This document shows, one piece after another, positions 1 to 9,732 of a DNA stretch of 64,000 nucleotides (its first letter is position 1; each line of letters opens with the position of its first letter). The position numbers and the translations under genes were made by a program. This DNA is from an uncultured Victivallales bacterium (lineage in GTDB: Bacteria > Verrucomicrobiota > Lentisphaeria > Victivallales > UBA1829). Location of the stretch: the NCBI GenBank assembly GCA_934644965.1, contig CAKUDG010000001.1, positions 186,001 through 250,000 on the forward strand. The letters are read 5' to 3'. The notes beneath the pieces were generated by a model. The model worked only from the letters and a program-made list of their open reading frames with translations. It did no database searches and was not told the DNA's origin.

Positions 1-2
1 TG

Positions 3-938
3 ACCCGTCTTGACCGGGAAGCCCAGCCCTATGTGGAGAAGGGCAATTACATTCAGGCGGCTCTTGTCTATGAGACGCAGCCCGCCAAACTCGGGATTGA
101 AACACTCTCCCTGCGCCGTGCCAAGGCGGAAGCCTACCGATCCCTTGCGGAAAAAGAACTGGAAAAACTCAATGAAAAACAGCTCATGAAAGAGCTTGCC
201 CGCCTTGTCTGCAACGGTTATTTCAAGGAAGCGTGCGAGGTTCACCGGAAAAAAGAAGGCGCCAAATATGCTCCCGACCTGATCACAACGCTGGAAAAAC
301 TGGAACTTCTCCCAAAAACATACGCCGACTCCATGAAAAAACGCCTCAATCAGACCTTGTGGCTGGATTTTGAAAACGGGGGAATCCGCCAGATTATTCT
401 CCGGAAAATCGAATCTCCGGAGATTTCGGGAGATCAGATTACAGGAACAGGGAAGAACAAAATTTCGATCCCTATCCATTTCACGCTTTCGGATCTGACA
501 ATCAACGCACAGTCCGGAGAAATCCGGAGTTTGGCAGACAGTGAAACCATGGCCATCTGGATCGGAGTCAAGCGCTTTCAGGCCGATGACCTCGCCACAG
601 CGACAATCTGGTTCAAACAGGCGGGGGCTCTTTCCCCTTATCTGCTGGAATTCAATGAAGAGGCGATGACCGAGAAAAACCGCCAGGCCATGAAGGACGA
701 GCTGCTCCAGATTCTGCGGGAGAACGGGGCTCCGCTCCAGAGCCTTCCCCCTCCTTCGGAACTTGTCATACATCCCTTTTTCCAGCAGACGGAAACTTTG
801 AAAAACACCGTCCTTGCCGAACAGCTGCAGAAATTGAAACTCCGCCATGAAAGACTGAAAACCAACTCCCCTTACGACCAGGCTCTCAACCATATTCTCA
901 ACGGACTCGGATACCGGAAGGAGGAGAAAAAACCATGA
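3..938 (+). CDS. Unrecognised protein, 5'-truncated by window edge
   Basis: The reading frame is open to the first bases of the window, so the gene begins upstream; a GTG at 33 is in frame but is probably internal. About 310 residues are visible. The first part is charged and helical with an E/K-rich stretch (about residues 50-60) and could be TPR-like; the middle is more beta-like. No catalytic motif is recognised. It ends 9 bases before the PfkB kinase start, so the two are probably co-transcribed. It may be the C-terminus of a large TPR protein or of a kinase with a helical tail; this is a guess. Confidence 0.6.
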   Translation, partial: TRLDREAQPYVEKGNYIQAALVYETQPAKLGIETLSLRRAKAEAYRSLAEKELEKLNEKQLMKELARLVCNGYFKEACEVHRKKEGAKYAPDLITTLEKLELLPKTYADSMKKRLNQTLWLDFENGGIRQIILRKIESPEISGDQITGTGKNKISIPIHFTLSDLTINAQSGEIRSLADSETMAIWIGVKRFQADDLATATIWFKQAGALSPYLLEFNEEAMTEKNRQAMKDELLQILRENGAPLQSLPPPSELVIHPFFQQTETLKNTVLAEQLQKLKLRHERLKTNSPYDQALNHILNGLGYRKEEKKP

Positions 939-947
939 GGTTTCAGC

Positions 948-1892
948 ATGACTGACAAACACATTCTGATATCGGGACTCAATCCCGCATGGCAGAAGAC
1001 GCTGTTCTTCCATTCCTTCCGTCCCGGAGAAATCAACCGGGCGGAAAGCGTCCTCCGCATCGCATCGGGCAAAGGTATCAACTGCGCCCGGGCGGCCAGG
1101 ACCTGGGCCATTGCGGAACCGTGTGTCCTGCAGTTTCTGGGGGGAGAGACCGGAAAACGGATCCGGGAGGAACTCGACCGGGAGGGCATCCGGCATCTCA
1201 CAGTCGATACCGGGGCTGAAACCAGAACCTGCACGACGCTCGTTTCTCTGGACGGCGTCACTGAAATGACGGAACTCATCGAACCGGCGCCCGCGGTTTC
1301 CGCCGTTTCCGCCGGAGAACTGATGCGGCATCTTCAGTCCTCCCTTCCCTCTTTCGACGCTCTTGCCATCTGCGGCACCTTCCCCGCCGGACTGCCAGAT
1401 TCCTTTTATGCGGAAATGGCGGCAGAGGCCAGAAAACGGGGAAAATTCATCCTGCTGGATTCCTTTCTGCATGTGGAAAAAGTCCTGATCGAGGGTGTGG
1501 ATCTCCTGAAAATCAACAAGGAGGAACTCTTCAGCATTTCCGGGGAACAGACCATGCAGAAGGCGGTTCAAAGCCTCATGGAACGATTCCGACCGTCTTT
1601 CCTCGCGGTCACGGACGGTCCCGGGAGCGCCTGTTTTTCCGACGGGAAGGAGCTCTGGAGGATTGAAGTCCCTCCTGTCGAGAAAGTTCTGAACCCCATC
1701 GGTTCCGGGGACACATGTTCGGCCGTGACACTCTCTGAAATTCTTGCCGGGACCGATCCCTGTGAAGCTTTCCGCATCGGCCTTGCGGCAGCCTCTGCAA
1801 ACTGTCTGACGGAACTGCCCGCCTGCTTCAGCAAGGATACAGCCCTCGCCATGACGGAAAAAAGCCGAATCAGTCAGCCCCTTCAGGCATGA
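948..1892 (+). CDS. PfkB-family sugar kinase (1-phosphofructokinase-like)
   Basis: 314 residues, the normal size for the 1-phosphofructokinase/tagatose-6-phosphate kinase branch of PfkB. The N-terminus carries the substrate-side glycine motif 'SGKGINCARA' (about 40-49), and the C-terminal anion-hole motif is 'GSGDTCSAV' (252-260) with D255 as catalytic base. Family members phosphorylate a phosphosugar or sugar at the 1-position with ATP in the cytoplasm. The exact substrate cannot be read from sequence. It lies directly downstream of the truncated gene and is followed by a non-coding stretch. A second PfkB protein, a ribokinase, lies at the right end of the window. Confidence 0.85.
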   Translation: MTDKHILISGLNPAWQKTLFFHSFRPGEINRAESVLRIASGKGINCARAARTWAIAEPCVLQFLGGETGKRIREELDREGIRHLTVDTGAETRTCTTLVSLDGVTEMTELIEPAPAVSAVSAGELMRHLQSSLPSFDALAICGTFPAGLPDSFYAEMAAEARKRGKFILLDSFLHVEKVLIEGVDLLKINKEELFSISGEQTMQKAVQSLMERFRPSFLAVTDGPGSACFSDGKELWRIEVPPVEKVLNPIGSGDTCSAVTLSEILAGTDPCEAFRIGLAAASANCLTELPACFSKDTALAMTEKSRISQPLQA

Positions 1893-2154
1893 ATCCCCGC
1901 TGCGGGGCGAATCGGCGGAGAGCTAAGGAGAATGCAGAAAAAGACAGCGAAACACGGGAGAAAAAAATACGGAGAATAAGACAAGGAAAATTCATCGTTC
2001 TTAAAGTTTTTTGAATACTTTTCCCATTTTCTGTTCTCATTCTCCTTAAGAAACCTCAGGAAACAAATCAGGATCAAACACAAGACGGGAAGCAGATGAT
2101 TGATTTCCAGAAACTAATGAGATAAAACGCGTCAATACAGAAAGGCTTTGATTT

Positions 2155-3279
2155 ATGGAAGGAAGCACGAATTACGGTCCGGTTTACCGGAACGGGATGC
2201 CTGCAGCCGCTCAGGAAGAAAGCAGGAAAAAAGGATGTTGCCAGGGATCCTGCTGCATTCTGGGATTTCTGGGATGTGCGGGGCTGATCTTTGTGGTGGC
2301 GATGGGCTTGATTTTTTTGCTTGTCCTGGGGCTCTCCTTTGCTGGAGGGGAATCGTCGGAACTGTTTCAGGGGGTTCTGTTTCCGGACGGGACGAAATAT
2401 TCGGAACAGGTGCTTTCCGGCAATCCGTTTGCACGGAGGAAAATTGCCGTCATTCCTGTGGAGGGGATCATTCTTTCGAGGTCTTCCGGAGTTTACAATT
2501 CCGCAGACAGCACAAGCATCTGTGAAATGATCCGGAAAGCGGAAAATGATCCTTCGGTGAAAGCCATCATTCTGGATTTGAACACGCCAGGGGGAGAAGT
2601 CACGGCCTCTGACATTATTCATCATGAAGTCGGAAGCTGCACGAAGCCTGTGGTGGCGATGATGAATTCCATTGCGGCCAGCGGAGGTTATTACATCGCG
2701 GCGGGATGCGACAGAATCGTGGCAAACCGCCTCACCCTCACCGGAAGCATCGGCGTCATCATCCAGACCTACAACTATGCCGGACTCTTTCAGAAAATCG
2801 GACTCAAATCCGAAGCCTACACCTCCGGACCAATGAAAAATATGCTCGACGGCGCCACGGAACGCACTCCAGCCGAAGTCCGGATCATACAGGAGCTGAT
2901 TCAGAACACGTACATGGAATTCGTGAAAATCGTTTCCGAAGGGCGCGGCATTCCCGTCGACCGGATTGTGGGCCACCCCATCGGGGACGGACGCATATTC
3001 GACGGAGTCCAGGCCCTTGCGAACGGTCTTGTGGATGAACTCGGCTTCTTTGAAGACGCCGTCGACACGGCTGCCGAACTGGCGGGGCTGCCCGCGGAAA
3101 GCTGTACCGTCGTGCGTTACACGCCCTCCTTTTCCTTCGCCAGTCTCTTTGCCCAGTGCCGGGCGGGAAAGAATGCAAGACAACATGTTCAGGTGAATCT
3201 TCCCGGAGCCTCTGCCGCGGGAGCGGAAGACTTCATTCCGGAAAAAGGAAAGATGTATTTCCTCCCCTTTGCCAATTAA
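2155..3279 (+). CDS. sppA: Signal peptide peptidase SppA (S49 serine protease)
   Basis: 374 residues, the short single-domain SppA type. A cytoplasmic N-terminus rich in Cys/Lys is followed by one membrane segment (about 34-60), then the S49 domain. The Ser-Lys dyad is visible: nucleophile S176 in 'NSIAASGGYY' and general base K228 in 'SGPMKNM'. The family cleaves remnant signal peptides in the membrane. An AAAGG lies about 10 bases before the ATG. The C-terminus ends with a poorly conserved tail. A longer frame of the next gene overlaps this tail but is unlikely to be translated there. Confidence 0.93.
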   Translation: MEGSTNYGPVYRNGMPAAAQEESRKKGCCQGSCCILGFLGCAGLIFVVAMGLIFLLVLGLSFAGGESSELFQGVLFPDGTKYSEQVLSGNPFARRKIAVIPVEGIILSRSSGVYNSADSTSICEMIRKAENDPSVKAIILDLNTPGGEVTASDIIHHEVGSCTKPVVAMMNSIAASGGYYIAAGCDRIVANRLTLTGSIGVIIQTYNYAGLFQKIGLKSEAYTSGPMKNMLDGATERTPAEVRIIQELIQNTYMEFVKIVSEGRGIPVDRIVGHPIGDGRIFDGVQALANGLVDELGFFEDAVDTAAELAGLPAESCTVVRYTPSFSFASLFAQCRAGKNARQHVQVNLPGASAAGAEDFIPEKGKMYFLPFAN

Positions 3280-3545
3280 CTGGAAGCATCTTTTTTCCCT
3301 CCCTCCTTCCGTCGATGACGAAAAAAGGGAAGCAAGACAACACTGGGGGACGTACCCTTTGCCAGGAGGAAGGAAGCGGGAAACAAGCTTTCCCTTCCTT
3401 GCGGAATGAGGAGAGAAAAATTCGCGGCCGCTCCACAGATTCCCGCAGAAGAAGACCCGCGGAGAAGACCTGCCAGGAGACCTGTAAAGATCTGCGGAAA
3501 TCTTCAGAAAGACCTGCGGAGATCTTCAGCATTTTGAGAGGAATC

Positions 3546-4712
3546 GTGAGAGACTTTGAAAAAGACATCGCCTCCGCTTCACAATTCCGGAAAGTGCTTC
3601 CGGAAACGGAGTTTTCCTGGTCGCTTTCGCGCCACCGGCTGTTTCATTTCTGCAAAAGGGCATGCTTCCTGCACTATTATCTGGCTCAGGGGGGATGGGA
3701 TGAGTATGCGGATCCGCTGGTGAGGGAAGTGTATTCGCTGAAAAAACTTCTTCCGCTGCATCTTCATCTTTCGGGAATCTTCGAAGACTCGCTTTCTGAG
3801 GCGCTTCTCCGGACACGGGGGATCAGCGGCCCGCCAGTAGAAAAGAAAAAACTTCTTCTGGGGCTTCTTCTCCGTTCTCTTTCCCGGAAAGCGTCAAGGG
3901 CATTTCCCCTCCGTCCCTGCTTCTCTCCCGATGGAGGAGGAACAACAGATGGGAGAAATGCGCAATCCCATTGGAATCTGCTGGAACATTTTTACGGTGT
4001 CCGGGGCTTTTCCACTGCGGAAGCCGTACACAATCGAATCACGAAGGAGCTCGGAGCCGCCTGGCGCGCCTTCGGGGAAAGCGCTCTTGCAGACGAAATT
4101 TCCAGTCTGGCGGGGAACGATTTTGTTTTCTGTGCACGAATTGCTGATTTACGCTATGGAAGCTGCCGGATCTGGATTCATCCGGGAACAGTCTGGTTCC
4201 GCGAAAACAAGGCATTTGCTTTGCGTTTCGATTTCTCCGGGGGAAGCCCTTTTCCTCAGGATCTTCATTCGGGCGGGAGCAGTTCCGAGGCGGCAGCAGG
4301 CAGGATGGGGAAGGCCACACCTCCGGGGAGGAAGGAAGATCAGCTGGAACCAGTCCGGCATCGCGCAGATGAGGATGCGGAAAGAGAAAAAGAGGCCGGA
4401 GAAGATGCCGCCCTCTTCGCTCTCTATGCTCGAGAACGCTGGAAAAGCAGCGCCGCCGTATCCTTCCGGATCCTCCGCTTTTTCAGGGAGGGAAACGCCT
4501 CCGAGATCAAGGAAGTGCGTCCATGCACCGGAATAGGAGAACTCATCCGGACAAGCGTGGAGGATATGCTGCGCCCTCTGCGTGAGGACGGGAAATTCGA
4601 CATCGCGGATTTTCCTCCTCCGGAAAAAGAAAAACTCGTTCTCCGCTGCTCCGTATGCCGTTTCCGGAACGTCTGCAGAAGCATCCGGGACGCAGCGGGA
4701 GAGGAATCCTGA
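3546..4712 (+). CDS. PD-(D/E)XK (RecB/AddB-like) protein with Fe-S cysteines, probably catalytically degenerate
   Basis: 388 residues from a GTG preceded by GAGAGG; the frame is open back to 3156 (ATG 3315 is an alternative) but the extra part is low-complexity and overlaps sppA. The start 'FSWSLSRHRLFHFCKRACFLHYY' region, the 'GGWDEY' segment and the later 'ALYARERW' helix match a RecB-type nuclease family. Cysteines C36/C40 and the C-terminal C368-x2-C371-x5-C377 resemble the Fe-S cluster of AddB and Cas4. Where the family has its 'DWKTG' catalytic strand, this protein seems to read 'DFSGG' (D229), so the lysine is missing. Function is unknown; a structural or DNA-binding role is possible. 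Confidence 0.65.
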   Translation: MRDFEKDIASASQFRKVLPETEFSWSLSRHRLFHFCKRACFLHYYLAQGGWDEYADPLVREVYSLKKLLPLHLHLSGIFEDSLSEALLRTRGISGPPVEKKKLLLGLLLRSLSRKASRAFPLRPCFSPDGGGTTDGRNAQSHWNLLEHFYGVRGFSTAEAVHNRITKELGAAWRAFGESALADEISSLAGNDFVFCARIADLRYGSCRIWIHPGTVWFRENKAFALRFDFSGGSPFPQDLHSGGSSSEAAAGRMGKATPPGRKEDQLEPVRHRADEDAEREKEAGEDAALFALYARERWKSSAAVSFRILRFFREGNASEIKEVRPCTGIGELIRTSVEDMLRPLREDGKFDIADFPPPEKEKLVLRCSVCRFRNVCRSIRDAAGEES

Positions 4713-4978
4713 ACAGCCCCGGGCAGTCCTCTCCACGTTTCACTCTTCTCCACGTCTCATTCCCGATTCTCGACTTCTCGCATCATCGCCCGTTCCGCGT
4801 GAGCCGTACGGAATCTTTTCCCGACTTTTTCCAGGGGGGTGAAAACATCCTTTTCTTTCCGGAAAAACTTGAAAAATACAAAGCAGAGTCCATCTTATCT
4901 TATTCCCTCCCGTTTTTCCATATTCCGGAAAATCCGGGAAACACACGGGAATGAACGAAAAATAGGAGTATGGGGAAA

Positions 4979-5293
4979 ATGAGCGGACTGACACAGTTGA
5001 ATGCTGAAAATTTTGGAAGTGAAACAGCCGGGAAACTCTGTCTGATAGACTTCTGGGCAGAATGGTGCGGTCCGTGCCGCATGTTCACTCCGATTCTGGA
5101 GGAACTCGCAAGGGAAGTGGACGGGAGCATCCTGATTGCAAAAATCAATGTGGATGACAATCAGGAACTTGCAGCCCGCTTCGGAGTCCGGAACATTCCT
5201 GCCGTCTTCATCCTGAAAAACGGGGAAGTGGTGAAGCAGTTCAGCGGAGTGCAGGACAAGATGACCCTGAAAAAGGCTTTGGAAAACGCTTGA
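4979..5293 (+). CDS. trxA: Thioredoxin
   Basis: 104 residues with the classical active site 'WCGPC' (C30, C33), the cis-proline segment 'RNIPAVFIL' and the usual C-terminal helix. It is a cytoplasmic disulfide reductase working with thioredoxin reductase. An earlier ATG at 4970 is only 1 base from AGGAG (4964-4968), whereas ATG 4979 has a 10-base spacing and gives a standard N-terminus, so 4979 is chosen. tilS follows on the same strand. Confidence 0.95.
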   Translation: MSGLTQLNAENFGSETAGKLCLIDFWAEWCGPCRMFTPILEELAREVDGSILIAKINVDDNQELAARFGVRNIPAVFILKNGEVVKQFSGVQDKMTLKKALENA

Positions 5294-5427
5294 ACTTGAA
5301 CAGAAGTTCTTCTGCTTTCAGGAGGGGAAAAGGGGAAGAGGAGGAAAACACCCGCACAGGAAAAATTCCCCCTCCGTTGCCTCTTTCTTCCGTTCAGAGG
5401 GGAAAAGAGAAGAACGCTGATACCTGG

Positions 5428-6855
5428 ATGGATTCGCTCCCGGTGCTTGCATGGCCGGGAGAGAAGGTGTTCTGTTCTCTGAGCGGCGGAGCAGACAGTC
5501 TGGCGCTTCTTCTTCTTCTGCGGCGGAATGCCCCCGGGATTTCACTGGAAGCGGTTCATTTTGAGCATGGACTGCGGGGAAAGGATAGTTGGTCCGACGC
5601 GGCGTTCTGTGAAGAATTCTGCAGGGAGCGGGGGATTGCCTTCCGCTGTATCCGCCTGGATGTGCCAGATAGGAAACGGAAGGGGGAAGGACTCGAAGGT
5701 GCCGCCCGGCGTCTGCGCCTGGAAGCCTGGAAGGAGATTGTCACAGATCCGGGCAGTTCCTGTGTGGCACTCGGGCATCATGCCGGTGACCGGATGGAAA
5801 ATGTGTTTCTCCGCTTGTTCCGAGGATCGAATGCGAGCGGACTCACTTCACTCCGTCCGGTGCAGGAGCTGTACGGGATCCGGTTCATCCGCCCGCTGCT
5901 GCGGATTCAGAAAGGAGAGCTGGAGGATTATCTCCGTTCGGAAGGCATCACGCAATGGTGTCATGATGTCACGAACGGGGAAAACACCATCCGGCGCAAC
6001 TTTCTTCGGAACCAGGTGATTCCGGAAATAGCAAAACATTTTCCCTATGCCGTTTCAGGCATTCTCCGTTCAGCGGAAGTTCTGGAAGAAGACGCCCGTT
6101 TTCTGGAAGCTCTGGCGGCGGACTCCTTTCAGAAGATTTCAGGGAGGCATGAAATACCGGTGTCTTTCTGGCTTGGTCTGCCTTCCGCACTCCGGATCCG
6201 GGTGTTTCGCCTCTGGCTGGGAGAATGCCTGGGAAGAAGCGACTATGTGCCGGACAGCCCGCTTCTCCGCCGATTTCAGGAAGAACTGGAACCGCATACG
6301 GAGCAGGAGACGGAAACCCGTACCCTGCCGCTCCCCGCAGGAAAAGAAAACAGCGGCAGGACACAACCGCAGCTGCTGTTCCGAAAAGGGAAAGTCTCCT
6401 TTTGCCGCTGCCATTGTGCAGCGGGACGTCCGGAAGAAGGGACGGAGGAAAAAGAGGAGCAGCTGGAATGGGATTACCGGAATCAGCCGGAACTTTTCTT
6501 CGGGCCCTATCGTCTTGAAGCGCGGATCAGCCGGGAAGTTCCGGGAGGTCAGCAGAAACGCCGCGCCATCTCCGTCTGCGAAGTCTTCGATGCGGGGAAA
6601 CTGCCGCATTGCCTGACCGTATCCCCGCGCCGGACGGGAGAACAGATGATCCCCTTCGGAGCACAGTCTCCGAAACCGCTCAAAAAACTTTTCAGCGATG
6701 CGAAAATGGGACGCTTTGAAAAAGAAACGCTTCCCGTTATCCGGGCGGAGGATACACCGATCTGGATTCCGTATGTGAAGCGTTCTTCTGCGGCGCCGCT
6801 CACGCCGGAGACGGAAGAATGCGTTCTGCTCTCAATCGTCAAGCTGGAAGAATAA
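5428..6855 (+). CDS. tilS: tRNA(Ile)-lysidine synthase TilS
   Basis: The PP-loop 'SLSGGADSL' lies near the N-terminus, followed by the 'HFEHGLRG' and 'LGHHAGDRMEN' motifs that bind ATP and tRNA. The C-terminal domain (about the last 100 residues) has the typical 'PRRTGEQMIPFG' and 'PIWIPYV' segments. The enzyme converts C34 of the AUA-reading tRNA-Ile to lysidine. The start is uncertain: ATG 5428 gives the usual distance to the PP-loop, while the frame is open to a TTG at 5290 that overlaps the trxA stop; the extra 46 residues are low-complexity. The 3' end overlaps asnB by 24 bases on the opposite strand. Confidence 0.9.
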   Translation: MDSLPVLAWPGEKVFCSLSGGADSLALLLLLRRNAPGISLEAVHFEHGLRGKDSWSDAAFCEEFCRERGIAFRCIRLDVPDRKRKGEGLEGAARRLRLEAWKEIVTDPGSSCVALGHHAGDRMENVFLRLFRGSNASGLTSLRPVQELYGIRFIRPLLRIQKGELEDYLRSEGITQWCHDVTNGENTIRRNFLRNQVIPEIAKHFPYAVSGILRSAEVLEEDARFLEALAADSFQKISGRHEIPVSFWLGLPSALRIRVFRLWLGECLGRSDYVPDSPLLRRFQEELEPHTEQETETRTLPLPAGKENSGRTQPQLLFRKGKVSFCRCHCAAGRPEEGTEEKEEQLEWDYRNQPELFFGPYRLEARISREVPGGQQKRRAISVCEVFDAGKLPHCLTVSPRRTGEQMIPFGAQSPKPLKKLFSDAKMGRFEKETLPVIRAEDTPIWIPYVKRSSAAPLTPETEECVLLSIVKLEE

Positions 6856-8748
6856 TTCAAGCATCAGCAGGGAAAAGAGCAGACAACTGTGGTCGCAGAG
6901 CCGTTCCGAATGTTCCCGGAGCAGAGTTGCGACGGCCTCCTTGCGGAAATACGGCTCACTGTTCAGGAGTCTTCCCTCCATCAGCCGTTCCTGCAGAGTC
7001 TCCTTCCAGACTCCCCTGAACCAGTCCGCCAGCGGGACTCCGAACCCTTTTTTCGGCCGGGAAGCGATCCCAGGCGGCAAATCCGCCCGGAAGGCATCCG
7101 CAAGGATGCGTTTCCGCGCCATGAAACGCTGTTTGAAGGAACGCGGAAGCGATGAGGCGAATTCCACAATGCGATAATCCAGGAAAGGAGAACGGACTTC
7201 CAGAGAAGCCGCCATGGAGGAGATGTCCACTTTCGGGAGGATGTCCCCGGGCAGATAGACGGCGGTATCGAACTCCTGGGCGGACTCCACGACATCCCGG
7301 GCAAGAGGAACATGCAGAAGCTCCAAAGTGGAAAGCAGAGGCATCAGCGCCTCCGCGCCATCTGCGAGTTCCTCTCCGCAGATCCGCCTGATCCCGGGAA
7401 GAGTTCTGTGCGAAATCAGAGAAAAATACTGCTCTCCGCGCGGCAGCGCCGCCGCCTCCAGAAAACGCTTCAGCCTGCCGGGGAAAGAACGCTCCCCCGC
7501 AGACGCCGGCAGCAGCAGGGAGGGAGCGCGCCAGAAAAAACCGGGCAGGAAAGAAGCCAGACGCATTCCCTTCAGCGCCAGATAACGTTCATAACCGGCA
7601 AAGACTTCATCCGCACCATCACCGCTGAGCGCGACCGTCACACGCTCCCGGGCGAATTCACTCAGCAGATACGTCGGGAGCATGGAGGCATCCGCATAGG
7701 GTTCGCCGAAATGAGCGGCCAGCTTTTCCAGCAGGCTGAAATCGCAGGGCTCGACCGTCTTCAGATGATGGACGATTTTCCCGCCCGTGCGCTTCCGCAG
7801 AAACGCCGCCGTCTCCTTTGCATAATCGGATTCATCGTACCGGGGGACGGGGAATCCGATGGAAAAAAGGTTCAGCGGCTGCGAGGCCGCGCCCTGCCGT
7901 TCCAGCACATGCGCGGCCGCGGAGGCGACAACGGCGGAATCCAGTCCGCCGGAAAGAAACACCCCGAGCGGGACATCGGCAACGAGTCTTTTTTCAACGG
8001 CATCCATCACCAGATTCCGCAGAAAGGTTTTCGCCTCCCCATAGGGAATGCGGCGTTTCCTGTTGAAATCCAGTTTCCGGAAGCATTCTGAGGAAAGAAT
8101 TTCCCCCGTATCCAAATTCAGAGTCAGAAAGGAGCCGGGAGGGAGTTTCGAAACTCCGCGGAACAGGGTCAGAGGACCCGGAACATACTGAAGGGCAAGA
8201 TATTCCAGAAGCGCCGCGGAATTGATGTCTGAATGCGGGAAGGAAGGGAGTTTTTTCAGGGCGGACAATTCGCTGGCAAAGGCGAAAGAGGAATCGCGTT
8301 TCATCCAGAAAAGCGGTTTCACTCCGAAACTGTCGCGAGCTAGAACGATTCTGCGTTCACGGGAATCATAAATGGCGAAGGCGAAAAAACCGTTCACTTC
8401 CGGGAGAAAGCCGGTGCCGTATTCCTCGTAAAGGCGGAGCAGGACCTCCGTGTCGGAACGGGTGCGGAATACGCGGCCCTTCGACTCAAGGGAAGAGCGG
8501 AGCTCTCGGAAATTGAAGATTTCCCCGTTGTAAATCAGAACCTTCGAACCGTCGTCCGAAAAGAAGGGCTGGACTCCTCCGGAAAGGTCGATCACGGAAA
8601 GACGGCGATGAGCCAAACCGACATTCCCGTCCGTGAAAAATCCTTCCGCATCCGGTCCCCGGTGGCGGAGGGTTCCAGCCATTTTCCGAAGCAGTTCCGG
8701 ATCGGCTGCTTTCCCGTCCAGGTTCACAAAACCGGCAATTCCACACAT
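6832..8748 (-). CDS. asnB: Asparagine synthase (glutamine-hydrolysing)
   Basis: 638 residues with two domains. The class II glutaminase domain starts at Met-Cys-Gly, so after Met removal Cys2 is the nucleophile; 'RHRGPD' and 'YNGEIFNF' line its pocket. The synthetase domain has the PP-loop 'SGGLDS' (266-271) and 'ALSGDGADEVFAGY'. It makes asparagine from aspartate, ATP and glutamine, but paralogues of this length often act in surface polysaccharide or amide-forming pathways. The start lies 6 bases after the GSCFA gene stop, so the two form an operon and may share a pathway. Confidence 0.92.
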   Translation of the reverse strand: MCGIAGFVNLDGKAADPELLRKMAGTLRHRGPDAEGFFTDGNVGLAHRRLSVIDLSGGVQPFFSDDGSKVLIYNGEIFNFRELRSSLESKGRVFRTRSDTEVLLRLYEEYGTGFLPEVNGFFAFAIYDSRERRIVLARDSFGVKPLFWMKRDSSFAFASELSALKKLPSFPHSDINSAALLEYLALQYVPGPLTLFRGVSKLPPGSFLTLNLDTGEILSSECFRKLDFNRKRRIPYGEAKTFLRNLVMDAVEKRLVADVPLGVFLSGGLDSAVVASAAAHVLERQGAASQPLNLFSIGFPVPRYDESDYAKETAAFLRKRTGGKIVHHLKTVEPCDFSLLEKLAAHFGEPYADASMLPTYLLSEFARERVTVALSGDGADEVFAGYERYLALKGMRLASFLPGFFWRAPSLLLPASAGERSFPGRLKRFLEAAALPRGEQYFSLISHRTLPGIRRICGEELADGAEALMPLLSTLELLHVPLARDVVESAQEFDTAVYLPGDILPKVDISSMAASLEVRSPFLDYRIVEFASSLPRSFKQRFMARKRILADAFRADLPPGIASRPKKGFGVPLADWFRGVWKETLQERLMEGRLLNSEPYFRKEAVATLLREHSERLCDHSCLLFSLLMLELFFQLDD

Positions 8749-8754
8749 GGCGCT

Positions 8755-9732
8755 TCAGTTCCCCCTTTCCCGTTTTTCAATATGGCGGCTCCGCCGGAGG
8801 AGCTGATCCGATTCCCGGAGCCGGATCAGAGCCTGCGGATCAAAACAGCAGGAAAGAAAACGCTTCAGAATGAGTTCCTCGGCAAGAGGGGACGGATGAA
8901 GCATGTCTGCGGCATAGAAGCGGTAGTCGCGCAATTCGTCCATCAGGATCTCGTAAGCGGGAAAATAGGCGCAGTTTCCATCGCGTCCGGCGGCTTCGTG
9001 AATCGCGCTGAGAAGCATCGCCTTGCTGCGGGAATTCAGAAGAAGATCTCCGGGATAGTGTCTGACGGGGGAAAGAGTCAGAATCACGGCACAGGCAGGA
9101 TTGACGCGTCGAACCAGGGCCACGCTCTCCGTCACGGCATGCTCCACTTCCTCCCGCGTCGCCAGACGGCGGATGAAGCACTGTTCCGGCATTCGATGGC
9201 AGTTTCCCGCAATCCGTCCGCTTTGTCTGTGCGCCCCCGCTCCAGACTCTTCTTTTTTTTCTCCTCGGGAAGAAGCGGCCACTTCGTAAAGCAGTGCAGA
9301 AGACTCTGTGATAAGCACGGCATCCGCCTCCGTCAGCGCCCGGCGGAAGGCCTTGCGGGAACACTCGGCGGCCAGAAGCGCCTCCTCAAGCGAAGTGCGC
9401 GAAAAACTTCCGTGATGCAGCCAGGAATGCCAGAGTCCACCCGACTCGAAGAAATCGCCTTCCGTATAAGGAACGTCTTCCGCCGCATGAAACAGCGCAT
9501 CCCGGATCGAAACGGGATTGTACAGAATCCCGTTCGGATTCCAGACCACCCGGAATCCCGATTCCGACATCCGGCGGGACAGAGTATCCGAAAAACACGA
9601 CCCAATCGATGCCAGCAGCGCATCCGCTCCGAGCTTCTTCAACGGCCAGTCAAAGCAAAGCCGCGTATAGGGGAAGGGCTGAAAGCCTTCCTCCCGGTCC
9701 CGGCGGACCGTTTGTTTTCCTTTATCCTTCAT
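8755..9732 (-). CDS. GSCFA-domain protein
   Basis: 325 residues. The family signature appears as 'SIGSCFSDTL' near residue 42, followed by 'WNPNGILYNP'; later segments 'LTLSPVRHYPG', 'NSRSKAMLL', 'YFPAYEI' and 'YRFYAADMLHPS' are the other conserved blocks of the GSCFA family. The fold is thought to be related to SGNH/GDSL hydrolases, with the conserved Ser and a late Asp/His pair. Its substrate is unknown. It is 6 bases upstream of asnB and downstream of recD2, separated from the latter by about 230 bases without a gene. Confidence 0.85.
   Translation of the reverse strand: MKDKGKQTVRRDREEGFQPFPYTRLCFDWPLKKLGADALLASIGSCFSDTLSRRMSESGFRVVWNPNGILYNPVSIRDALFHAAEDVPYTEGDFFESGGLWHSWLHHGSFSRTSLEEALLAAECSRKAFRRALTEADAVLITESSALLYEVAASSRGEKKEESGAGAHRQSGRIAGNCHRMPEQCFIRRLATREEVEHAVTESVALVRRVNPACAVILTLSPVRHYPGDLLLNSRSKAMLLSAIHEAAGRDGNCAYFPAYEILMDELRDYRFYAADMLHPSPLAEELILKRFLSCCFDPQALIRLRESDQLLRRSRHIEKRERGN

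Noticed and set aside
1893..1915. CCCCGCTGCGGGG hairpin after the PfkB gene
   Set aside because: Short 5-bp stem with no T-run, so not convincing as a terminator.
3156..3545. N-terminal extension of the RecB-like protein overlapping sppA
   Set aside because: Low-complexity, overlaps sppA by 124 bases and lacks a ribosome site at its ATG.
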